The notes: generated by a model not told the origin, from the letters alone. Numbered from the stretch's first letter, positions 1 through 8,449 are shown. The stretch is DNA of 64,000 bases from Ruminococcus sp. (GCF_017549005.1 NZ_JAFYYT010000037.1:62001-126000); one strand, 5' to 3'. A program made the numbers and translations.

Positions 1-685
1 CCACAACTATCATAGCGGAAACGAACTGTCCGACAACTGTCGCGATAGCCGCTCCTTTCATTCCCCAGCCGAGACCGAGAACGAAAACAGCGTCCAGCAC
101 GGTATTTATGACCGCACCCGTGATACTGCATATCATTACCATTTTCGGACTGCCGTCCGCTCTCACGAGGTGACCTCCGCCTGTTGTAAGTATCAGGAAC
201 GGAAAGCCGAGAGCTGTTATCCTTACGTACTCCTCAGCATAAGGGAGTACCGCGTCCGTAGCTCCGAAACGCCTAAGAAGCGGCGTAAGGAAAATGAGCG
301 TTACAGCCGAAATGACAACTCCGCCTGCCACCAGGAGTGACAGGGCATTTCCTGCGAAGTACGGCGCTTTTTTCTTGTTTCCCATGCCAAGTGTAAGGTT
401 GAAGCACGAAGCTCCGCCTATTCCGAGAAGCAGGGCAAGAGCCATACAGGCAGTCGTAAACGGAAATGCTATGGAAGTAGCTGTATTTCCGAGAGTTCCC
501 ACAGCTTTTCCGATAAAGAGCTGATCAACCATATTATAAAGTGCGCCAACCAGCATACCAACGATACTTGGTATGGCAAACCTGAGCATAAGAGTCCTTA
601 CAGGCGCACTGCCAAGAGGATTTCCCACTTCTCCCTGATGTCCTTCCGCACTATCGGTTGCTCCGTCATGTGGTTTTTTATTCAT
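1..685 (-). CDS. MATE family efflux transporter (C-terminus cut by window edge)
   Basis: Translating the minus strand from the ATG at 685 gives 228 residues that run off the left edge without a stop. After a short polar N-terminus (MNKKPHDGATDS) come hydrophobic segments with the MATE pattern: a first helix with MLRFAIPSIVGML and YNMVDQLFIG, then GIGGASCFNLTLG, and a later PFLILTTGGGHLVRADG. MATE proteins are 12-helix antiporters of about 450 residues that export drugs or metabolites using a Na+ or H+ gradient, so about half is visible. A Shine-Dalgarno-like AGAAGGG lies just before the ATG. The substrate cannot be predicted. It is divergent from maf. Confidence 0.9.
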   Translation of the reverse strand, partial: MNKKPHDGATDSAEGHQGEVGNPLGSAPVRTLMLRFAIPSIVGMLVGALYNMVDQLFIGKAVGTLGNTATSIAFPFTTACMALALLLGIGGASCFNLTLGMGNKKKAPYFAGNALSLLVAGGVVISAVTLIFLTPLLRRFGATDAVLPYAEEYVRITALGFPFLILTTGGGHLVRADGSPKMVMICSITGAVINTVLDAVFVLGLGWGMKGAAIATVVGQFVSAMIVV

Positions 686-727
686 AAAAATTACCCTTCT
701 TTTTTGTTTTACATCAAATACTTAATA

Positions 728-756
728 ATTATACATCATTACAGGCAAAAATACAA
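728..756 (-). promoter_or_regulatory. Sigma-A-type promoter of the MATE gene
   Basis: On the minus strand, a -35 TTGTAT (756-751) and a perfect -10 TATAAT (733-728) are separated by 17 bases, about 40 bases upstream of the MATE start codon. Confidence 0.6.
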
Positions 757-844
757 TAGCGGTATAAAAAAATGATATGCCAATTTTATTTGATACTTTC
801 TGTTAAACATAATGCAATTTCAACAAATAGGATAAGATTAGTCC

Positions 845-873
845 TTGACAGTATGCACCGTGTGTGGTAAAAT
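845..873 (+). promoter_or_regulatory. Sigma-A-type promoter of maf
   Basis: A perfect -35 TTGACA (845-850), a 17-base spacer and a -10 TAAAAT (868-873) lie 38 bases before the maf start codon. This promoter and the MATE promoter fire away from each other. Confidence 0.7.
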
Positions 874-911
874 AATTCTTGTATATACTTTAAATCATAT
901 GGAGAAGCAAT

Positions 912-1466
912 ATGAAAATAATACTTGCTTCAGCTTCCCCGAGAAGACGGGAGCTGATGAGATACATAACCGAGGACTTTGAAGCAGTCTCCACTGACTG
1001 CGACGAGACTCTCCCCGAAGATATCGAGCCCATGAAGGCTTCCGAATACCTTGCTGTACTGAAAGCAAAGGCGGCTGCGGAGAAATATCCCGAATGCACA
1101 GTTATCGGCTGCGATACAACAGTCATCTGCGGCGGCGAGATACTTGGCAAGCCATGCGACAAAGCCCGGTGTATCGCGGATATAACCAAGCTTTCGGGCA
1201 GGACACATCAGGTAGTAACAGGCTGCTGCATTATCAGCGGAGGCAGAGTCAGCTCATTTTCCGAGGTGACAGACGTTACTTTCAGGGAGCTGACGGATTC
1301 CGAAATTGAAGCTTACGCCGATACCGACGAGCCTTACGACAAAGCAGGCGGCTACGGCATACAGGGGCTGGGGTCAGCCCTTATCTCCCACATTGACGGA
1401 GACTTCTTCAACGTGGTGGGACTGCCCGTGGGGCGACTTTTCAACGAGCTGAAAAGAGCCGTGTAG
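912..1466 (+). CDS. maf: Maf-like nucleoside triphosphate pyrophosphatase
   Basis: This 184-residue protein has the usual length of the Maf/YhdE family, house-cleaning enzymes that hydrolyse non-canonical or pyrimidine NTPs (dTTP, UTP) to the monophosphate and PPi. The signature SASPRRRELM is at residues 7-16, the DTT motif follows in VIGCDTTVI, and the C-terminal YDKAGGYGIQGLG block carries the conserved Lys and the substrate-binding loop. A GGAG lies 6 bases before the ATG. It is transcribed alone or with the DUF1015 gene; a perfect palindrome overlaps its stop codon. Family assignment is firm; the exact nucleotide preference is not readable. Confidence 0.95.
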   Translation: MKIILASASPRRRELMRYITEDFEAVSTDCDETLPEDIEPMKASEYLAVLKAKAAAEKYPECTVIGCDTTVICGGEILGKPCDKARCIADITKLSGRTHQVVTGCCIISGGRVSSFSEVTDVTFRELTDSEIEAYADTDEPYDKAGGYGIQGLGSALISHIDGDFFNVVGLPVGRLFNELKRAV

Positions 1467-1492
1467 GGAACGCCGCCCTCGGCGTTCCCTAC
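1463..1492. repeat. Perfect palindrome (13-bp arms), copy 1 of a dispersed element
   Basis: GTAGGGAACGCCG (1463-1475), a CCCT loop and its exact reverse complement (1480-1492) form a hairpin that starts inside the maf stop codon. The right arm CGGCGTTCCCTAC recurs exactly at 26169-26181 with a 9-bp inverted partner there. The spacer after this copy is a CACTAA-rich tract. There is no T-run after the hairpin, so it is not a classical terminator. Confidence 0.75.
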
Positions 1493-1541
1493 CACTAATC
1501 ACTAAGCACTAAAAACCAATAACTATAAAGGAGTATTTACC

Positions 1542-2810
1542 ATGAACTCAACTGCATTTCATTCTGCTGACATTCTTTTACCAAAGGACTGCGATATGCA
1601 CAAGTGGTCCGTTATCGCCTGCGACCAGTACACCAGCGAGCCTGAATACTGGGACGAGGTAAGCGCAACTGTAGGGAACGCTCCCTCAACACTGAACCTT
1701 ATCCTTCCCGAGCTCTATCTTGAACAGGACGGCGTTGCACAGCGTATCGACAATATACATAAATCAATGGACAAATACGTTTCCGACGGTATTTTCACCG
1801 AGTACAAGGACGCTATGGTGTACGTTGAGCGTACACAGAGCAACGGTATACTCCGTCAGGGCATAGTGGGAGCTATCGACCTCGAAAAGTACGAATTCTC
1901 AAAGGGCAGCACCTCAGAGGTAAGAGCTACCGAGGCTACAGTCATCGAGCGTATACCTCCCCGTATCAAAGTAAGACAGGGCGCTCCACTTGAACTCCCC
2001 CACATTATGATACTCATTGACGACCCTGACAATACAGTTATCGAGCCCCTTGCAAAATCTGCTTCCGACGACAGCAAGCTCTATGATTTTGAGCTCATGC
2101 AGAACGGCGGAAGCATAAAGGGCTGGCTTGTGGACAAGTCCGCACAGGAGGCTGTTGACAAAGCTCTCTGTGCTCTTGCAGACCCCGATACATTCTGCAA
2201 AAAGTACGGTCTTTCCGATACTCCCGTCCTCCTCTATGCTATGGGCGACGGAAATCACTCCCTCGCTACAGCAAAGGAATTCTACGAGCAGCTGAAAAAA
2301 GCAAATCCTGATAAGGACTTCTCAAATCACCCTGCCCGCTATGCACTTGCCGAGATAGTGAACCTCCACAGTGACGCTCTCAAATTCGAGGCTATCCACC
2401 GTCTTGTATACGATGTTGACTGCGATAAGCTTATAAGCGAGCTCACAGCTGCACTGGAGCTCTCAGAGACAAATACCTCCGACCAGTACGTTATCTGCTC
2501 ATGCAATGGTACTGAGAAGAAGCTCTACATCAACAGGAAGTCCTCAAATCTCTCCGTCGGTTCTCTCCAGAACTTCCTTGACGGCTACATCAAGGCAAAC
2601 GGCGGAAAGATCGACTATATTCACGGAGCCGATACAGTAAAGAGCCTTGCCGAGAAGCATAACGGCATTGCATTCATACTCCCCGATATGGACAAATCTC
2701 AGCTCTTCCCCACTGTTATCAAGGACGGAGCGCTCCCGAGAAAGACCTTCTCCATGGGACACGCCGAGGACAAGAGATTCTACATCGAAGCACGCAGGAT
2801 AACCGAATAA
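1542..2810 (+). CDS. DUF1015 family protein
   Basis: A 422-residue cytosolic protein that starts with a segment characteristic of DUF1015 (SADILLPKDCDM, then KWSVIACDQYTSEPEYW). A central GDGNHSLATAKEFYE segment and a C-terminal HGADTVKSLAEKHNG segment are also typical. DUF1015 proteins are widespread in anaerobes and have no established biochemical role known to me; the fold has been linked to the ParB/SerK-like superfamily, so a nucleotide-dependent kinase activity is possible but unproven. The ATG has an AAAGGAG 8 bases upstream. The stop overlaps the ATG of the DUF3781 gene by one base (TAATG), indicating translational coupling. Confidence 0.9.
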   Translation: MNSTAFHSADILLPKDCDMHKWSVIACDQYTSEPEYWDEVSATVGNAPSTLNLILPELYLEQDGVAQRIDNIHKSMDKYVSDGIFTEYKDAMVYVERTQSNGILRQGIVGAIDLEKYEFSKGSTSEVRATEATVIERIPPRIKVRQGAPLELPHIMILIDDPDNTVIEPLAKSASDDSKLYDFELMQNGGSIKGWLVDKSAQEAVDKALCALADPDTFCKKYGLSDTPVLLYAMGDGNHSLATAKEFYEQLKKANPDKDFSNHPARYALAEIVNLHSDALKFEAIHRLVYDVDCDKLISELTAALELSETNTSDQYVICSCNGTEKKLYINRKSSNLSVGSLQNFLDGYIKANGGKIDYIHGADTVKSLAEKHNGIAFILPDMDKSQLFPTVIKDGALPRKTFSMGHAEDKRFYIEARRITE

Positions 2811-3055
2811 TGGAATTACTGAACAATATCGCCAAGCTTCATACAACGGAGCTTGGCGCAGTTCGTATAAAGAGAAATCTTTCCCTTGACTGCGCCGATG
2901 TCGTTGAATGGTGCAGAGAGAAGATAAGCTCTCCAGAAGCCGTTACCGAGCGCAGAGGAAAGAACTGGTACGTGACCGTGAACGGCTGTATAATTACCGT
3001 AAATGCATACAGTTATACCATAATCACCGCCCATAAACTCAGAAAGGAGAAATAA
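2810..3055 (+). CDS. DUF3781 domain protein
   Basis: An 81-residue small protein. The N-terminal pattern LLNNIAKLHTTELGAVRIKRNL, the DVVEWCREKI block and the closing VNAYSYTIITAHK are those of DUF3781, a short conserved family of Firmicutes without known function. It starts at the ATG that overlaps the DUF1015 stop and is followed one base later by the GNAT gene, so DUF1015, DUF3781 and the GNAT gene look like one tight transcript. No catalytic motif or membrane segment is visible. Confidence 0.85.
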   Translation: MELLNNIAKLHTTELGAVRIKRNLSLDCADVVEWCREKISSPEAVTERRGKNWYVTVNGCIITVNAYSYTIITAHKLRKEK

Positions 3056-3056
3056 A

Positions 3057-4022
3057 ATGAACATAAGAAGATTTAAAGAATCAGACGCGGACGCAGTTTC
3101 GGCTGTTGTCATAAAAACTTTAAGGATATCCAATGTTAAGGACTACCCTGACGAGTCCATGGAAGAGTGGGTCAAAATCATGCAGCCTCAGAATATCCTC
3201 GAACGCGCCGGCTGGACGCACTTCTATGTAGTAGAGGATAACGATACTATCATCGGCTGCGGAGCTATCGGTCCTTACTGGGGCAAGGAAGATGAGAGCA
3301 GTCTGTTCACTATATTTGTTCTCCCCGAGTATCAGGGCAATGGCGTAGGCAGACTTATTATGGAAACTCTCGAAAATGATGAGTTCTTCCTCAGAGCAAA
3401 GCGTATAGAGATACCCTCGTCCATTACAGGCTGCCAGTTCTACAGGAAGTTTGGCTACGACTACAAGGACGGCATTGCCGAGGTAGACGACGAACACGTT
3501 TACCGTCTGGAAAAGTTCAGAGTGCCTTCAATACTTACGATAAAGGCTATAGAAAGAGATGATATTCCCGAATGTACGGAAGTCATAAGGACAAGCTTCA
3601 TGACTGTTGCAGACGAGTTCGGCTTCACTGTAGAAAACGCTCCCCGATTTGTTGCCTTTGCAACAACCGATGATAAACTGTACTCGCAGTTTGACAGCGA
3701 GCACCGTCCAATGTACGGCTATTTTTCCGAAAACGGAAGAATTATCGGATATTATTCCCTGCTTCTGCTTGAAAACAAAGAGTGCGAACTGAATAATCTC
3801 TGCGTTCTTCCCGAATACAGGCATAAAAGCATTGGCAGCGCTCTGTTCGCCGATGCCTGCACAAAAGCAAAGGATAAAGGCTGCGTGAAGCTTGTATTCA
3901 GCATAGTTGAAGAAAATGAGAAGCTCCGCAAATGGTACGAAAAGCAGGGAGCTGTACATACAGACACGAAAAAATTCGATTTCTTCCCGTTTACCTGCGG
4001 ATACATGGAAAAGTCACTGTAA
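3057..4022 (+). CDS. Tandem GNAT N-acetyltransferase
   Basis: This 321-residue protein holds two acetyl-CoA-dependent GNAT domains. The first (about 1-150) has the acetyl-CoA loop YQGNGVGRLIME after FTIFVLPE. The second (about 160-315) has YRHKSIGSALFADAC after LNNLCVLPE and the closing YEKQGAV. In the second loop a Lys and Ser replace part of the usual Q/R-x-x-G-x-G/A pattern, so one half may be regulatory. Substrates of such double GNATs (antibiotics, peptides, amino acids) cannot be read from the sequence. It follows DUF3781 by one base and precedes tcdA by 13 bases. Confidence 0.9.
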   Translation: MNIRRFKESDADAVSAVVIKTLRISNVKDYPDESMEEWVKIMQPQNILERAGWTHFYVVEDNDTIIGCGAIGPYWGKEDESSLFTIFVLPEYQGNGVGRLIMETLENDEFFLRAKRIEIPSSITGCQFYRKFGYDYKDGIAEVDDEHVYRLEKFRVPSILTIKAIERDDIPECTEVIRTSFMTVADEFGFTVENAPRFVAFATTDDKLYSQFDSEHRPMYGYFSENGRIIGYYSLLLLENKECELNNLCVLPEYRHKSIGSALFADACTKAKDKGCVKLVFSIVEENEKLRKWYEKQGAVHTDTKKFDFFPFTCGYMEKSL

Positions 4023-4035
4023 GAAGGAGTAAACT

Positions 4036-4785
4036 ATGTCTGACCGTTTTTCAAGAACCGGGCTTCTTTTCGGAGAAGAAGCCATGAAAGTCCTTGCAGG
4101 CTCACGTGTGGCAGTTTTCGGTGTGGGCGGCGTAGGCGGCTATGCCGTTGAAGCTCTTGCCCGCTCGGGCGTTGGCGCACTTGACCTCATTGACGACGAC
4201 AAAGTCTGCGTTACCAATATAAACCGTCAGATAATCGCCCTCAGCAGCACTGTCGGTATGTACAAGGTGGACGCTGCTGCTCAGCGCATACATGAGATAA
4301 ATCCAGACTGCAGAGTGACATGCCACAGAATGTTCTATATGCCCGATACTGCGGACAAGCTTGATTTTTCGCAGTATGACTACGTAATTGACGCAATCGA
4401 CACCGTAACGGGAAAGATTGAGATAATCATGCAGGCAAAAAGTGCAGGAGTTCCCGTTATAAGCTCAATGGGCGCAGGAAACAAGCTCGACCCCACCGCA
4501 TTTGAGGTCTCGGATATATACAAGACATCGGTATGTCCCCTTGCAAAGGTCATGCGCTATCAGCTGAAACGCCGCGGCGTGAAGAAGCTGAAAGTAGTAT
4601 ACTCCAGAGAGCAGCCAATAGTTCCGCAGGGGCAGGCAGCCGAGGACGGTTCTGGAGCAACGGATATGCGTACAGGCTCCGCAAGGCGCTCAACTCCGGG
4701 TTCTACCGCTTTTGTTCCCTCAGTTGTCGGACTTATCATAGCCGGCGAGGTCATAAAAGACCTGACAGGAACCGGCAAAAAGTAA
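4036..4785 (+). CDS. tcdA: tRNA threonylcarbamoyladenosine dehydratase (TcdA/CsdL)
   Basis: A 249-residue E1-like (ThiF superfamily) enzyme. TcdA uses ATP to cyclise N6-threonylcarbamoyladenosine at position 37 of tRNAs into ct6A. The adenylation motif GVGGVGGYAVEALARSG (about 30-46), DDDKVCVTNINRQI (about 53-66) and SSMGAGNKLDPT (about 146-157) match the family, and the C-terminal GSTAFVPSVVGLIIAGEV is typical. A GAAGGAG lies before the ATG. The t6A precursor is made by the Tsa proteins, two of which (tsaB, tsaE) are encoded near 30 kb. Confidence 0.93.
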   Translation: MSDRFSRTGLLFGEEAMKVLAGSRVAVFGVGGVGGYAVEALARSGVGALDLIDDDKVCVTNINRQIIALSSTVGMYKVDAAAQRIHEINPDCRVTCHRMFYMPDTADKLDFSQYDYVIDAIDTVTGKIEIIMQAKSAGVPVISSMGAGNKLDPTAFEVSDIYKTSVCPLAKVMRYQLKRRGVKKLKVVYSREQPIVPQGQAAEDGSGATDMRTGSARRSTPGSTAFVPSVVGLIIAGEVIKDLTGTGKK

Positions 4786-4797
4786 AGGTGTAATATT

Positions 4798-5553
4798 ATG
4801 TCAAACTCCGAAGAAATGATCTCCGCCGCAAAGCAGGGATTTGAAGCTGCTTTTTCCGAGAAGAGCTTCTACAACAGGCAGACGCAGGACAGTTCCCATA
4901 TTGAAGCTATACTCGGTATCCTTCCGGTAAAAAGGGACATGAGGATACTTGACCTTGGGACAGGCAGCGGCTATCTCGCCTTTGCAATTGCACAAAAGCA
5001 CCCCGACATAACCGTTGTCGGTCTCGATATCGTGGAAAAAGCCCTGGAACAGAACAGACAAAGGGCGGCTCATGAGGGACTGAACAATGTCAGCTTCGCA
5101 AGCTATGACGGCAGCACTTTCCCATTTGAAAGCCGCAGCTTCGACATGGTCGTTACAAGATATTCCCTCCACCATTTCCCCGATATAAACAGCAGCCTTT
5201 CAGAAGTGGACCGTATACTGTCAGGGAAAGGCTGCTTTTTCATTTCAGACCCCGCCCCAAATGAGGGAGATGAAAACGGCTTTGCCGACGAATATATGCA
5301 GGTAAAGCCCGACGGACATATAAAATTCCGCAGCCTTGCCGAGTGGAAGTCTCTTTGTGGGAACTGCGGCTTTCAGCTTGCAGATTCATTCATCAGCAGC
5401 ATTCGTTTTCCGCGAAAATACGAGGAAATATACGAAACTATAATGAAACGTCACCCGAAAGAGACTGTCAGCAGCTACGGTATCGAAGTCACTGGCGGAG
5501 AGATATTCATCACCGAACAGGTCAACAATATGCTTTTTTGCAGGGAAATCTGA
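4798..5553 (+). CDS. Class I SAM-dependent methyltransferase
   Basis: A 251-residue protein with a Rossmann methyltransferase core. Motif I is ILDLGTGSGYLAFAIA (about 45-60), motif II VVGLDIVEKALEQ, and FDMVVTRYSLHHFPD (about 117-131) is the motif IV region with the Tyr-Ser-Leu-His-His pattern of UbiE/type-11 methyltransferases. The C-terminal half carries KPDGHIKFRSLAEW and is less conserved, so the acceptor is unknown; small-molecule methyltransferases of this size are common and broad. It lies 12 bases after tcdA and seems to close the operon begun by DUF1015, since a new promoter follows. Confidence 0.85.
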   Translation: MSNSEEMISAAKQGFEAAFSEKSFYNRQTQDSSHIEAILGILPVKRDMRILDLGTGSGYLAFAIAQKHPDITVVGLDIVEKALEQNRQRAAHEGLNNVSFASYDGSTFPFESRSFDMVVTRYSLHHFPDINSSLSEVDRILSGKGCFFISDPAPNEGDENGFADEYMQVKPDGHIKFRSLAEWKSLCGNCGFQLADSFISSIRFPRKYEEIYETIMKRHPKETVSSYGIEVTGGEIFITEQVNNMLFCREI

Positions 5554-5572
5554 CATTTACTGTTAAATTCCC

Positions 5573-5601
5573 TTGACCTTTTCCGCTTTTTGTGCTATGA
5601 T
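5573..5601 (+). promoter_or_regulatory. Sigma-A-type promoter of the DEAD-box helicase gene
   Basis: TTGACC (5573-5578), a 17-base spacer and TATGAT (5596-5601) lie 38 bases upstream of the helicase ATG. An AAGAAAGG ribosome site follows. Confidence 0.65.
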
Positions 5602-5639
5602 AAATGGTATTGGAATAATCAAGGAAGAAAGGTAACAAA

Positions 5640-7361
5640 ATGCATTTTAATGAACTAAATCTGTCTCAGGAGCTTCTCCGCGCTGTAGATGAGCTGGGAT
5701 ACACTGAGATGACAGAGATACAGCAGCAGAGCATTCCCCTGCTGCTTGAGGGACGCGACGTTGTTGGGCGCTCAAATACGGGTACCGGCAAGACCGCCGC
5801 TTTCGGCATACCAGCCGTTGAGAGCATAACCGAAGCCGACAGGAAGTCAACAGTAATCCTTATCCTCTGCCCCACAAGAGAGCTTGCAATGCAGGCAAAC
5901 GAGGAGATACGCAAATTTGCGAAATTCAAGGAGGGCGTGAAATCCTCTGCCATATACGGCGGTGCGAGCATGGAAAAGCAGATCCATGAGCTGAAACGCG
6001 GCGCGAATATAGTCATCGGTACTCCGGGACGAGTAATGGACCATATCCGCAGAAGGACCCTCAAGCTCGACAATATCCGCACGGTAATACTGGACGAAGC
6101 TGACGAGATGCTGAATATGGGCTTCCGCGAGGATATCGAGTCCATACTTGCAGACGTCCCCGAGGACAGACAGACTGTCCTGTTTTCCGCAACAATGCCA
6201 AAGGAAATAATGGCAATAACGGAAAAATATCAGACCGATCCCGTACATATAAAGATAAAGACCGCACAGAAAACAGTTGAGCTAATAGAGCAGTTCTACT
6301 TTGAGGTTGCAATGGGCCGCAAGACCGACGCCCTGAAGCTTCTCCTCGCCGCATACCGACCTGCCTCCGCAATGGTTTTCTGCAACACAAAAGTAATGGT
6401 AGACCAGCTCACTGAGGAGCTCGTAAAAAGCGGTTTCCGCGCCGCAGGTCTTCACGGCGACATGAAGCAGATACAGCGCACGCAGGTGATGAACAGCTTC
6501 AAGAACAAGGCTGCCGAGATACTCGTGGCAACTGACGTTGCTGCAAGAGGTATCGACGTAAGCGGAGTAGACGCGGTCTTCAACTATGACCTGCCGCAGG
6601 ACAACGAGTACTACATACACAGAATAGGCAGAACAGGAAGAGCGGGAAGAACAGGCACAGCCTATACCCTCATAAGCGGCAGAAAGCAGCTTTACGACCT
6701 GAGAGCCATTGAGAAATACACACACGCTGAGATACGCGAAATGCCCCTGCCCGGAAAATCAGACATCATCGCCATGAAAAAGGAGTCCCTTACCAGCGAG
6801 ATATCCGAAGCGCAGGCAGGTCACAACGCATATGATATCCTCGACAGGCTTGCTGCACAGGGTATAGACTACCGCGAAGCTGCCGCAAGATTGATTGAGA
6901 AGCAGCTGAAATCCGAGACCGACGCACTTCCCGACCTCGAAAGCGCCCGTCCGCTCAAAAAGGGCAGGAACAGCGGCGCAAAAACAGTAAAGATAGTTAT
7001 AAACGTCGGCAGGAACCGCAGGATAGCTCCGAATTTCATACTCGGCGCCCTTGTTGACGCAACAGGCATGACGGGGCGTGATTTCGGCAAGATAGACATT
7101 TTCGACGAGCACACTACTGTTGAAGTTCCCGAGGCTGAATCCGAATACATCATAGACAGTACGGACTCAATGAAGATTAACGGCAACAAGGTGGAGGTGA
7201 AGCTCTACAAGGGCAGCGACAGCGACAGGTTCAAGAGCCGCCGCTCAGGCGAAAAGCCCCGTTTTGACCGAAAAAAGAAAGCATACGGAAACAAAAAGAG
7301 AGCGGAGATATTCTCCGATTACATACCAGACCGCAAAAAGCGCATGAAAAAAAGACATTAA
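5640..7361 (+). CDS. DEAD-box ATP-dependent RNA helicase with DbpA-type RNA-binding domain
   Basis: A 573-residue RNA helicase of the CshA/DeaD group. In order: Q motif FNELNLSQELL and EIQQQSIP (3-33), Walker A SNTGTGKTA (45-53), PTRELA (79-84), the DEAD box (152-155), SAT, the second RecA domain with VATDVAARGIDV and HRIGRTGRAGR, then a DbpA-like RNA-binding domain at about 440-515 (RNRRIAPNFILGALVD, IGKIDIFDEHTTVEV-like block) and a Lys/Arg-rich tail. These enzymes remodel rRNA during ribosome assembly and help mRNA turnover, often in the cold. It has its own promoter and is followed by a 31-codon reading frame. Confidence 0.94.
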   Translation: MHFNELNLSQELLRAVDELGYTEMTEIQQQSIPLLLEGRDVVGRSNTGTGKTAAFGIPAVESITEADRKSTVILILCPTRELAMQANEEIRKFAKFKEGVKSSAIYGGASMEKQIHELKRGANIVIGTPGRVMDHIRRRTLKLDNIRTVILDEADEMLNMGFREDIESILADVPEDRQTVLFSATMPKEIMAITEKYQTDPVHIKIKTAQKTVELIEQFYFEVAMGRKTDALKLLLAAYRPASAMVFCNTKVMVDQLTEELVKSGFRAAGLHGDMKQIQRTQVMNSFKNKAAEILVATDVAARGIDVSGVDAVFNYDLPQDNEYYIHRIGRTGRAGRTGTAYTLISGRKQLYDLRAIEKYTHAEIREMPLPGKSDIIAMKKESLTSEISEAQAGHNAYDILDRLAAQGIDYREAAARLIEKQLKSETDALPDLESARPLKKGRNSGAKTVKIVINVGRNRRIAPNFILGALVDATGMTGRDFGKIDIFDEHTTVEVPEAESEYIIDSTDSMKINGNKVEVKLYKGSDSDRFKSRRSGEKPRFDRKKKAYGNKKRAEIFSDYIPDRKKRMKKRH

Positions 7362-7373
7362 GGAGTGATACAA

Positions 7374-7469
7374 ATGAACAGAAATATGAAACCGTGGATG
7401 AGAGTTATCATTCTTGTTCTTGCAGGAATAATGATAATCGGAGCAATTGCACTGCCGTTTCTGAGGTAA
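7374..7469 (+). CDS. 31-residue single-span membrane peptide
   Basis: ATG at 7374 begins 11 bases after the helicase stop, with AAGGAG 8 bases upstream, and the frame ends at 7469. The predicted peptide starts MNRNMKPWMR, has one hydrophobic helix (VIILVLAGIMIIGAIALPF) and ends LR. The positive N-terminus and single helix suggest an inner-membrane microprotein with N-in orientation. A strong terminator follows at once, so it is the last gene of the helicase transcript. No family is recognised. It is below the length cut-off of most gene callers; the good ribosome site and position support it. Confidence 0.6.
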   Translation: MNRNMKPWMRVIILVLAGIMIIGAIALPFLR

Positions 7470-7483
7470 TAAACCTGCTTTTC

Positions 7484-7514
7484 AGGGAGTCCTTTTCAGG
7501 GCTCCCTTTTTCTG
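7484..7514 (+). terminator. Rho-independent terminator
   Basis: Stem AGGGAGTCC (7484-7492), loop TTTTCA, GGGCTCCCT (7499-7507), then a T-rich run. It closes the helicase-microprotein transcript. Confidence 0.85.
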
Positions 7515-7550
7515 TTTCTTCCTTAATTCCGTAAAGCCCCCTGATTTTTT

Positions 7551-7604
7551 ATATGTCATGCAGGACAGCTTATGACATATTCCGCGGACCTGCTGCATTA
7601 TAAT
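7551..7604 (+). promoter_or_regulatory. Candidate spoIIG promoter with a 9-bp inverted repeat
   Basis: ATATGTCAT (7551-7559) and ATGACATAT (7572-7580) are perfect inverted arms 12 bases apart. A -10 TATAAT lies at 7599-7604; the right arm supplies an ATGACA (7572-7577) 21 bases upstream of it. The B. subtilis spoIIG promoter is known for an unusually long 22-bp spacer and for Spo0A boxes near the -35, so the layout is reminiscent. The arms match the 0A-box consensus (TTCGACA) only partly. Confidence 0.45.
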
Positions 7605-7636
7605 AATACTACAGACAGCAGCTCAGGGGGTGTACC

Positions 7637-8449
7637 GTGAAGACAATATACGTCGATGTGCTCATAGTCCTGAATATCTATGTAAACTTCTTTCTGCTCC
7701 GTATTGCCGCAGGGCTAACGCATTCTCCCCTGCGGACGGGCAGATGTGCGGCGGCGTCGGTCTACGGCAGCCTTTTCTCACTGACCATACTCCTGCCCGA
7801 GCTCGGGAACCTCCTGTCGCTCCTGATAAAGCTTGCCGCAGCTGTGAGTATAGTTGCCCTTGCATTCGGTTTTCACGGAAAAAAGCGGCTTATGCTGAAC
7901 ACAACCGCATTCTTCGCGGCGAATTTCGTCCTTGCAGGGACGGTCTACGGCGTATACACTATGCTGAAGCCCGGGTTCATTCACTTCAACAACGCCTGCT
8001 TTTACATAGATTTTTCGCTCCTGATACTCGTCGTTACCACTGCGGCTCTGTATTTCGCCGTGAGAGCAGTACGTATATTCACGGACAGAACTCCCGACGG
8101 CGATTACAGGGTCTTTATCCGTGCAGGAGACAAGGTGCTGTCGCTTGCAGGGCTTGCAGATACGGGGAACGCCCTTGTTGACTATTTTACGGGAGCTCCC
8201 GTGATAATCTGCTCAGAGGAGAGCTTTTCCGAGCTAACAGGTGCGGAGCTCGATATATCGCTGCTCCCGAAAGGCTTTCGTCTGCTCCCCTGTACTGCGG
8301 TCTCGGGCAGCGGACTGATACCCGTGTTCCGCCCGGACGAAGTACTGATAAGCAGCTGCACAAGCGGCAGAAAGCCGGTGGACGCTGTCATAGGCTTCGG
8401 CAGATGCGGCGGAAAAGCCGTTTTCAACCCCAAGCTGCTGAAAATATAG
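7637..8449 (+). CDS. spoIIGA: Sigma-E processing peptidase SpoIIGA
   Basis: A 270-residue membrane protease. In sporulating Firmicutes SpoIIGA sits in the septal membrane and cleaves pro-sigma-E after a forespore signal. The N-terminal half has about five hydrophobic spans starting TIYVDVLIVLNIYVNFFLL; the C-terminal half is the aspartic-protease domain with the catalytic GLADTGNALVDYFTG block (Asp in DTGN) and the closing VDAVIGFGRC. The start is GTG at 7637, preceded by CAGGGGGTG. It is 16 bases upstream of sigE, the classic spoIIG operon arrangement. Confidence 0.93.
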   Translation: MKTIYVDVLIVLNIYVNFFLLRIAAGLTHSPLRTGRCAAASVYGSLFSLTILLPELGNLLSLLIKLAAAVSIVALAFGFHGKKRLMLNTTAFFAANFVLAGTVYGVYTMLKPGFIHFNNACFYIDFSLLILVVTTAALYFAVRAVRIFTDRTPDGDYRVFIRAGDKVLSLAGLADTGNALVDYFTGAPVIICSEESFSELTGAELDISLLPKGFRLLPCTAVSGSGLIPVFRPDEVLISSCTSGRKPVDAVIGFGRCGGKAVFNPKLLKI

